Of a stretch of DNA of 6,293 nt, positions 1-4,406 are shown piece after piece. The notes under the pieces were generated by a model. The model was not told where the DNA came from and searched no databases. It saw nothing but the letters and a program-made list of their open reading frames with translations. The first letter of the stretch is position 1, and the number at the start of each line of letters is the position of its first letter. The DNA is from Methyloprofundus sp. (GTDB lineage: Bacteria > Pseudomonadota > Gammaproteobacteria > Methylococcales > Methylomonadaceae), in contig WTCN01000104.1 in assembly GCA_013138555.1 (NCBI GenBank), forward strand, positions 1 to 6,293. Direction: 5' to 3'. The translations under genes and the position numbers were made by a program.

Positions 1-269
1 TCTGGCAAAAAATACATAAATATAATGGGGTTGCTGCCCCTGTTATTTTATATATACATTCAACCACGCTTGGCTATGCCTATTTATTTGTTTTATCTGT
101 GGCTTATCTGCTCAGTAATGCTTTGGCCTTAGGTAACCGGGATGTTTTTTATGAGCAGTTTAAAAACAAGTGGATTTACAAAAGCTGGTTAAGTAGCCAT
201 ATTATCCTGTCACTTTTTGTCAGTATGTTGATGTGGTATCACCTGTTTGTTGCGTTTGCCTATAGTTAA
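1..269 (+). CDS. C-terminal part of a haem b membrane protein, ferric-reductase-like (5' end outside window)
   Basis: Reading from position 3, an open frame of 88 codons runs to TAA at 267-269; the start lies before the window. The visible protein has three hydrophobic stretches, about residues 8-21, 24-44 and 63-86. Histidines sit at visible residues 5, 19, 66 and 80, giving two H-x13-H pairs on two different helices. That spacing is the bis-haem signature of ferric reductase/NADPH oxidase membrane domains (established knowledge). No FAD or NAD(P)H-binding domain follows, because the protein ends two residues after the last helix. It is therefore a membrane-only haem b protein, probably moving electrons across the inner membrane. 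The next gene, a pentahaem cytochrome c, starts 5 bp after the stop, so co-transcription and functional coupling are likely (inference). A cytochrome b561-type protein is the main alternative. The coding call is secure; the family call is moderate. Confidence 0.75.
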   Translation, partial: WQKIHKYNGVAAPVILYIHSTTLGYAYLFVLSVAYLLSNALALGNRDVFYEQFKNKWIYKSWLSSHIILSLFVSMLMWYHLFVAFAYS

Positions 270-274
270 TCATC

Positions 275-949
275 ATGATAAGTCATAAGAGAAATGCCTA
301 TATTGCTGGCGCTGTCGTTGCTTTGATTGGGATAGGGCTTTTGCTGCAAGTTGATTTTGAACGCTGGCGACTTCCTGGCCCCTTTAATCCCGGGCATGAG
401 AACCTGGCTTGTAATGAATGTCATATAGCCGCTATAGGCACGGTGCGCCAGCAACTGCAGGCGAATGTGCAGTATTGGCTTGGGGGACGCAGGACAGAAG
501 CTGATTTTTATTATCATAAAATTGATAATAAAAATTGCATCGCCTGTCATAACAAAGACAATGATTTGCACTCCTCGTATCGTTTTAATGAACCTCGGTT
601 TAATAAAATCAGAGAGGAAATGCATCCCGAACTGTGTATTTCATGTCATAAAGAGCATGTTGGGCAACGTGTCAGTCACTTTAAGATCACAGACTGTCAG
701 TTTTGTCATAAGGAATTGAAGCTAAAAAATGACCCTATTACTGTACCGCATGATGAGTTGATTGAGCGCGAGGATTGGCATACCTGTCTAGGGTGCCATG
801 ATTATCATGGCAACCATGATATGCTGATAGAAAAAACGGTAGGGCGCGCGATAAATAGGCAAAAGTTAATAAATTATTTTAATGCTTCCGAGTCCCCCTA
901 TTTGGGAGCCGTCATTAAAAAAGCAAAGAGTACTCGTTATGAAAAATAA
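275..949 (+). CDS. Membrane-anchored pentahaem c-type cytochrome
   Basis: This is a 224-residue protein with one N-terminal hydrophobic segment (residues 9-25) after a short basic stretch. It is either an uncleaved anchor or a signal sequence that places the rest in the periplasm. Five CxxCH haem c sites are visible, at residues 46-50 (CNECH), 88-92 (CIACH), 121-125 (CISCH), 141-145 (CQFCH) and 171-175 (CLGCH). Many extra histidines lie between them (for example 81, 117, 128, 135, 159, 169, 178 and 181) and could be distal ligands for bis-His haems. Residues 183-224 have no haem motif. The arrangement resembles small multihaem electron carriers of the cytochrome c3/NapC-NrfH-like type, but I cannot assign a named family. 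It lies between a haem b membrane protein and a DUF3365 cytochrome, so it probably takes electrons from the membrane partner. ATG 275 is the only sensible start, although no clear Shine-Dalgarno precedes it; translation may be coupled to the upstream stop 5 bp away. Confidence 0.9.
   Translation: MISHKRNAYIAGAVVALIGIGLLLQVDFERWRLPGPFNPGHENLACNECHIAAIGTVRQQLQANVQYWLGGRRTEADFYYHKIDNKNCIACHNKDNDLHSSYRFNEPRFNKIREEMHPELCISCHKEHVGQRVSHFKITDCQFCHKELKLKNDPITVPHDELIEREDWHTCLGCHDYHGNHDMLIEKTVGRAINRQKLINYFNASESPYLGAVIKKAKSTRYEK
925..930 (+). promoter_or_regulatory. Weak ribosome binding site deciding the DUF3365 gene start
   Basis: AAAGAG lies 8 bp before the ATG at 939 and inside the end of the cytochrome gene. 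It favours 939 over the in-frame ATG at 882. The 882 start would add 19 non-hydrophobic residues in front of an obvious signal anchor and overlap the previous gene by 68 bp. Confidence 0.4.
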
Positions 950-1763
950 TAAACTGTTTATTGTTATATCACTGTTATTGCTTTGCTTGAGTATTTATCT
1001 GTTTAAAACAGCACCCGCTGTATTAGATGAGGGGCAGAGTAAACAGGGAATACAGTTACCCGTCAGTGTCTTGTTTGAAGCGATTGCCGCAGAAAATAAT
1101 GTTGTGCGTACTCTTTATACCAAACAGATTGTTGGTAAAAGTAAAATATCGGGGTTGAAATACAGTGAAGACTGGTCAGCAGAGGAGGTACAAGCGGGGC
1201 CTTTACCTGCCTTATTTCTACGCGCAGTTGCACAAGAGTTAGAAAAGAGTCCTGTTCCATTAAGTTTGTTTTTAGGTTCAGACTTTCCCATCAGTTCTGC
1301 GAATGCATTTGATGGTCAGCAAAACGAAGTATTTCAGGGGATGAAAACCACTCAAAAACCTGCTTTTTTTTATGCGGATAACACCAGGCGGCATGTTGCT
1401 ATGTTTCCTGATTACGCCGTCGCCGCTGCCTGTGTAGACTGTCATAACAAACACCCGGATACTCCAAAAACAGATTGGCAATTGGGTGATATGATGGGCG
1501 CAACAACCTGGCTATATCCCGATGAAACAGTGACACTCGATGAGATTACCAAAACGCTTGCGGTATTGCGTGCAAGCTTCAGGAAAGTGTATGCCGGGTA
1601 TTTATTAAAAACACAAAGTTTTGCTAAGCCACCAGAGATAGGGGATAAATGGCCGGATGAAGGTCATTATTTGCCGAGTGTGGAGGTTTTTTTTGCTGTT
1701 TATGATACACAGGCATCAGAGCAAACGATGCGTTTGTTGTTAGCGAATAGTGTGGCTTTATAG
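939..1763 (+). CDS. Membrane-anchored DUF3365 (Tll0287-like) monohaem protein
   Basis: From ATG 939 the protein has 274 residues. Residues 5-22 form a strongly hydrophobic signal or anchor segment after the basic start MKNNK, so the rest should be periplasmic. A single haem c motif, CVDCH, is at residues 165-169. It is followed by N-K-H-P and then a D-W-x-L-G-D pattern around 179-184. That combination is characteristic of the DUF3365/Tll0287-like haem domain, a PAS-like fold often joined to signalling modules (established family knowledge). Here there is no kinase, cyclase or HAMP part. Instead about 85 residues follow the haem site (190-274) with no motif I recognise. The gene overlaps the pentahaem cytochrome by 11 bp, indicating translational coupling and a shared role, either as a redox sensor or as a terminal electron carrier (inference). 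The family call is fairly firm; the role is unknown. Confidence 0.85.
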   Translation: MKNNKLFIVISLLLLCLSIYLFKTAPAVLDEGQSKQGIQLPVSVLFEAIAAENNVVRTLYTKQIVGKSKISGLKYSEDWSAEEVQAGPLPALFLRAVAQELEKSPVPLSLFLGSDFPISSANAFDGQQNEVFQGMKTTQKPAFFYADNTRRHVAMFPDYAVAAACVDCHNKHPDTPKTDWQLGDMMGATTWLYPDETVTLDEITKTLAVLRASFRKVYAGYLLKTQSFAKPPEIGDKWPDEGHYLPSVEVFFAVYDTQASEQTMRLLLANSVAL

Positions 1764-1792
1764 GTGTTCATAAATGGGGAGTAGCCATATAG

Positions 1793-1817
1793 GATGTGCT
1801 AAGGTACGAAGCGCATC
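1793..1817. repeat. Hairpin GATGTGC / GCGCATC inside the composite element
   Basis: GATGTGC (1793-1799) pairs with GCGCATC (1811-1817) over 7 bp with one G-T wobble and an 11-nt loop. The shape resembles dispersed palindromes with GCG-rich arms seen in many gammaproteobacterial and cyanobacterial genomes. No run of T follows it, so it is not a standard terminator. Confidence 0.5.
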
Positions 1818-1842
1818 ATTGAGATGGGACATTATAAATAAA

Positions 1843-1885
1843 GGAGTGCAAGCTTTGCTTGCAAGTCAGGCAAAGCCTGACCTCC
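1843..1885. repeat. Two adjacent perfect hairpins closed by an outer stem (three-way junction)
   Basis: GGAG (1843-1846) pairs with CTCC (1882-1885). Directly inside are two perfect 7-bp stems with 3-nt loops: TGCAAGC/GCTTGCA (1847-1863, loop TTT) and GTCAGGC/GCCTGAC (1865-1881, loop AAA), separated by a single A at 1864. Every base but that A and the loops is paired. It sits between convergent genes and could slow or end transcription from either side, but it lacks a T-tract, so a repeat origin is at least as likely. Confidence 0.6.
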
Positions 1886-1918
1886 ACTTGCCCCATTTAA
1901 AATTGATAAGCTAAAAAT

Positions 1919-2878
1919 CTATAAGCGACAGTTTTTATAAAATCTAGCCAATATTTTTAACTGTTCATCCATGTTAATCACTGGTTGCCATCCTAGTAAA
2001 TCTCTTGCTTTAGAGCTATCTACCTGTAGCGAATCAAATAAACGGCTAGCAATGCTTTGTTTGCCGATTAAGCTAGCGGCAAAGCGCATCAAGCCAGTAG
2101 GAAGGGGTAATAAAACTGCTTTTTTACCTAATGCCTGGGCGACTTTTTGTAATAACTGTGTGGTTGACACATCGTCACCATCAGCAATCAGAAATACCTC
2201 ATTGCTAGCTTTTGGGTGATTGATGCAATGACAAATAAAATTGACCAGATTATCGAGTGCCACTAAGGAGCGCTGGTTATAAACTGCGCCTAGCGGCAAA
2301 GGCACGCCTTTATCGACCCACTTTAGCATGCTTAAAAAATTCGCTTTAACACCGGGGCCATAGACTAAGGGAGGGCGAATAATGACCACTTCCATTCCGG
2401 TATTTTGAGCCAATGACATTAAGCCATGTTCAGCCTCAAATTTTGATAAGCCATAAGCATCAGAGGGGGGCATTGTGATTTCTGCTTTAAAAGGATTGCC
2501 AGGCTGCGTTTTTTCACCATTGACTTTAATCGAGCTGATAAAAATAAATCGTTTTACACCTGCTTCAGCTGCCTGTCTGGCAAGGTTTAACGTTGCCGTG
2601 GTATTCACTTTACGAAATTCTGTGAGAGGGTTGCTCTGTGTCTCATGCATGATATGAGCACGGGCAGCGATATGAATAACAACATCAATATTTTGCAATA
2701 TAGAGATATTTTCAGGCAGCGCAGATAAGTCGCCTATTTCAACCTGGGTAACAGCATCAGGTAGGGCAGGGGACAGTTTTCGTACTGCTGCGCTTACATT
2801 AAACTTTTGTTTAAGCAGTTCCTGTAGCACTGCTTTGCCAATAAATCCCGTCGCACCTGTTATTAAAATTTTTTTCAT
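1919..2878 (-). CDS. NAD-dependent sugar-nucleotide epimerase/dehydratase, WbpV-like extended SDR
   Basis: This is a 319-residue extended short-chain dehydrogenase. The Rossmann motif G-A-T-G-F-I-G is at residues 8-14. D50 lies in the conserved G-D region, and an A-A-R-A-H segment at 71-75 follows the fourth strand. The catalytic set is Ser115/116 in FISS with Y142 and K146 (YGLSK). RPPLVYGPG at 168-176 is the usual nucleotide-sugar loop. Overall it resembles the WbpV/UDP-4-keto-sugar reductase group, which reduces the C4 ketone in UDP-QuiNAc synthesis for O-antigen. A GalE-type 4-epimerase is the alternative, since substrate cannot be read from sequence. The start was set at ATG 2878, 2 bp after the glycosyltransferase stop. 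An in-frame GTG at 2920 would add 14 residues before the nucleotide-binding strand and overlap that gene. The protein is cytoplasmic and is the last gene of the minus-strand glycan pair. Confidence 0.85.
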   Translation of the reverse strand: MKKILITGATGFIGKAVLQELLKQKFNVSAAVRKLSPALPDAVTQVEIGDLSALPENISILQNIDVVIHIAARAHIMHETQSNPLTEFRKVNTTATLNLARQAAEAGVKRFIFISSIKVNGEKTQPGNPFKAEITMPPSDAYGLSKFEAEHGLMSLAQNTGMEVVIIRPPLVYGPGVKANFLSMLKWVDKGVPLPLGAVYNQRSLVALDNLVNFICHCINHPKASNEVFLIADGDDVSTTQLLQKVAQALGKKAVLLPLPTGLMRFAASLIGKQSIASRLFDSLQVDSSKARDLLGWQPVINMDEQLKILARFYKNCRL

Positions 2879-2880
2879 GC

Positions 2881-3759
2881 CTAATACAGTCCCGTTAAAG
2901 CAATAAAAAACAGTATACACCGATCACGAAAGCGCCGTCTTAACTGGCTGATATTTTTTAAAATCGTCAGTCTGGAGTGTACATTAAGGCTATGGTCGGC
3001 AATTAAATCAGCGATGTTGATAACTTGTTGTTTGATCCAGCCCTTGTGTAATAGATCAAGCCGTTTCAAATTGGCTTGCCAGCCTTTATTAATGCCTACC
3101 TGATTTTCGCTATGCTGGCGATAAAGTAATTTATACTCTGGGTCAATAAACCAGCGTAAGCCATGACTTCTGAAAAAGGCATAAATAAACCAGTCATGTA
3201 AGCCTACCTGTTTGGCTTGTGGCCACTCTGAGCTAATTAGCTGTTTAAATAACAGCATCGGTTCCGTGCGTAATACATAGGTACAGCCTGGGCCTGCAGC
3301 TTCAAATAAGTAGTCATATTTTAGCTGTGGCAAGGCTTTATTGATCAAATGCTGGCGGCCATTATCCCAGAATGCCATCACATTGCCTGAATAAGCATCA
3401 TAGTTGTCATCTGCAAGTTTAGTACAGGCGCTTAAAAGCTTATCCTCTAGCCATATATCATCATGGTCAGATAAGGCAACCGCGTCGTAAGCAGAAAAAT
3501 CAACCTCTTTGATTAGGCGATAAAAATTAGCGGCAGCACCACCAAATTTTTGTCCATAAGATAATACGCTGATTTGCGGATGTTTAGCGGCAAAGTCACA
3601 GCACCATTGATAACTATTATCGGTGGATAAGTCAACACTGATAAAAATATGCAGATTAACCCCTTGTTGCTGCAGAATACTTTGTAACTGTTCTTCGATA
3701 AATTCACGGCCATTATAGGCGGTGAGTAATACGGCTATGTTGGCTGGCTTATTACTCAT
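2881..3759 (-). CDS. GT2-family glycosyltransferase, rhamnosyltransferase-like
   Basis: This is a 292-residue GT-A fold enzyme. The N-terminal strand and LLTAYNG (residues 11-17) begin the nucleotide-binding half. D43 in V-D-L-S-T-D corresponds to the usual DDxSxD site. S-D-H-D-D-I-W at 97-103 is the metal-binding DXD region, with His replacing the more common Gln. G-L-H-D-W at 186-190 supplies the probable catalytic Asp, and Y-R-Q-H-S-E-N-Q at 213-220 is the conserved C-terminal signature of the rhamnosyltransferase-like subgroup. It would transfer an activated sugar to a cell-surface polysaccharide at the inner face of the membrane. No transmembrane helix is clear, though the last dozen residues are hydrophobic. 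Its ATG overlaps the stop of the truncated toxin-like gene by 8 bp, and its stop is 2 bp before the epimerase start, so all three are probably on one transcript. Donor and acceptor cannot be read. Confidence 0.88.
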   Translation of the reverse strand: MSNKPANIAVLLTAYNGREFIEEQLQSILQQQGVNLHIFISVDLSTDNSYQWCCDFAAKHPQISVLSYGQKFGGAAANFYRLIKEVDFSAYDAVALSDHDDIWLEDKLLSACTKLADDNYDAYSGNVMAFWDNGRQHLINKALPQLKYDYLFEAAGPGCTYVLRTEPMLLFKQLISSEWPQAKQVGLHDWFIYAFFRSHGLRWFIDPEYKLLYRQHSENQVGINKGWQANLKRLDLLHKGWIKQQVINIADLIADHSLNVHSRLTILKNISQLRRRFRDRCILFFIALTGLY

Positions 3760-3946
3760 ACTTTAAGGCTTTCAGGTTTTGGGTAAAATAGTTAAAACTG
3801 GGGGCTTTTATCGTCACTTTATCAATAAGTTTTGCTTTTTCAGTATAGATTAACCTTGTTAGTTCTTCAGCTGCCGTTATGTCACAAGGAAACTTTCCAC
3901 GTAAAGCCAAAGACCAAATGCAAGTATCTACAAGCACTGCTTTCAT
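3752..3946 (-). pseudogene. vapC: Truncated VapC-type PIN toxin fused to a foreign tail
   Basis: The 64-residue product begins like a VapC RNase toxin: a first strand ending in V-D-T-C-I-W-S (residues 6-12) carries the first PIN-domain aspartate (D7), and E-L-T-R-L-I-Y (28-34) is the usual first helix. A complete VapC is about 125-140 residues. Resemblance stops near residue 40, so the central glutamate and the later acidic metal ligands are absent and the product cannot be an active PIN nuclease. The remaining 22 or so residues (P-S-F-N-Y-F-T-Q-N-L-K-A-L-K and flanks) do not look like VapC. They may be the 3' end of a gene once next to the glycosyltransferase, joined by a deletion. ATG 3946 overlaps the vapB stop as ATGA, the classic coupled arrangement, with AGGA (3952-3955, minus strand) as ribosome binding site. 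It is intact as a reading frame but broken as a toxin. Confidence 0.75.
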
Positions 3947-4131
3947 TTACGTCCTGCTTTGTAGTCATAGTCATCATCGAAAGAAATCGTTCCAAATAGT
4001 TCAATAATCTCAAGCTGCTTATGTCGCTCTACAAATTCTTTAAGGGCGGCATTGATAGTCTCGTTTTTTGTTTTAAAGCCGCCGATCTTTAATGCAAGTT
4101 TAAGTAGTTTGTCATCTAGGGCTAAATTAGC
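3943..4131 (-). pseudogene. vapB: VapB-type antitoxin remnant lacking a start codon
   Basis: Reading the minus strand to TGA at 3943-3945 gives 62 codons typical of the VapB (DUF2191) antitoxin family. L-D-D-K-L-L near the N-terminus and K-T-K-N-E-T-I-N-A-A-L (residues 20-30) form the ribbon-helix-helix DNA-binding part. E-L-F-G-T-I-S-F-D-D-D-Y-D-Y-K (44-58) is the conserved toxin-binding tail. Family members begin only two to four residues before this point with a Met-containing strand. Here the codon just upstream is TAG (4132-4134), and no ATG, GTG or TTG occurs in frame through the first 20 codons. The palindrome at 4127-4167 begins at the break, so insertion of, or recombination at, that repeat probably removed the start. 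The 4-bp ATGA overlap with vapC is preserved. Too short and start-less for standard ORF calling; the family call is strong. Confidence 0.8.
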
Positions 4132-4173
4132 CTACACAATTCACGACTCATGTAGGCTAAAGCCTACTCCCCA
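4127..4173. repeat. Palindromic repeat abutting the broken vapB 5' end
   Basis: TTAGCCTACA (4127-4136) is exactly inverted as TGTAGGCTAA (4151-4160), with a 14-nt loop. The second arm can instead pair with the next bases as GTAGGC-TAAA-GCCTAC (4152-4167), so one central arm has two possible partners. The segment continues as CTACTCCCCA (4164-4173), the reverse complement of TGGGGAGTAG in the intergenic element at 1775-1784. The left arm overlaps the first codons of the vapB remnant. It is best read as a small dispersed palindromic element rather than a terminator, as no T-run follows on either strand. Confidence 0.65.
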
Positions 4174-4372
4174 GTTTTATCGGTTATTTAGAGTGTTCGG
4201 TACTAGTATAAAGGAAAAAGCTAACAGTGGTACTCACTTAATCACATGCTGTGACATTGGTTTTTGTGATTTTACGGGGGAAGGGAATTCAGTTTTTATA
4301 ATTTCCAGATTTTCTTGCTCACTTATTTGCGGCTAGTGATGCGGGTAATCGATGGAAAATACGCAGAACAGC
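4174..4372. other. Non-coding stretch with no recognisable gene
   Basis: Between the two palindromes I find no frame on either strand with recognisable protein features and no RNA gene. A TATACT box on the minus strand (4205-4210) could be a -10 element for transcription into the vapB/vapC/glycosyltransferase genes, but no good -35 sits 16-18 bp upstream. TCACA-TGC-TGTGA at 4242-4254 is a short perfect palindrome of unknown meaning. The stretch probably holds whatever promoter serves the minus-strand glycan genes. Confidence 0.5.
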
Positions 4373-4394
4373 AGAGCGGACTAAAGTCCGCTCT
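4373..4394. repeat. Perfect 10-bp palindrome just after the Fe-S/anchor gene, possible terminator
   Basis: AGAGCGGACT (4373-4382) and AGTCCGCTCT (4385-4394) form a perfect, GC-rich stem around AA. It lies 12 bp beyond the stop codon of the minus-strand gene at 4407. The position suits transcript ending, but the bases that follow on the minus strand are TGCTGTTCTG, with no T-tract. Its CTAAAG apex is shared with the palindrome at 4152-4167, which suggests a dispersed repeat family that may stabilise the mRNA 3' end. Confidence 0.6.
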
Positions 4395-4406
4395 ACAGGA
4401 GTGGAA

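Larger units (their letters stand above)
1771..1899. repeat. Composite palindromic intergenic element (MITE/REP-like) with 9-bp terminal inverted repeats
   Basis: TAAATGGGG at 1771-1779 is exactly matched by its reverse complement CCCCATTTA at 1891-1899, bracketing 129 bp between two convergent genes. Inside are an imperfect hairpin (1793-1817) and a pair of adjacent perfect hairpins (1847-1881) closed by a short outer stem. No ORF is present. The layout suits a non-autonomous palindromic repeat. I see no convincing target-site duplication, so mobility is an inference. It shares the 10-mer TGGGGAGTAG (1775-1784) with the second repeat, near 4170, on the opposite strand. Confidence 0.6.

Noticed and set aside
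882..938. Upstream ATG 882 as the start of the DUF3365 gene
   Set aside because: It adds 19 residues that spoil the signal anchor, overlaps the cytochrome by 68 bp and lacks a ribosome binding site; ATG 939 fits all three better.
1843..1885. Standard intrinsic terminator for the cytochrome operon
   Set aside because: The stems are strong but no T-run follows on either strand; terminator activity is only possible, so it is listed as a repeat.
2879..2920. GTG 2920 as the start of the epimerase
   Set aside because: It would lie inside the glycosyltransferase and add 14 residues before the nucleotide-binding strand; ATG 2878 gives the typical MKKILITGATG start.
4205..4210. TATACT as a minus-strand promoter -10 box
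   Set aside because: The hexamer is good, but no recognisable -35 lies at 16-18 bp (GTACCA is the best at 17), and no TGn extension precedes it, so it is not called as a feature.
4242..4254. TCACATGCTGTGA as a CRP-like operator
   Set aside because: The half-sites are in the wrong orientation for TGTGA-N6-TCACA and the spacer is 3; a chance palindrome is more likely.
1771..4394. CRISPR array suggested by several palindromic repeats
   Set aside because: The repeats are few, differ in sequence and are not regularly spaced; there are no spacers and no cas genes.
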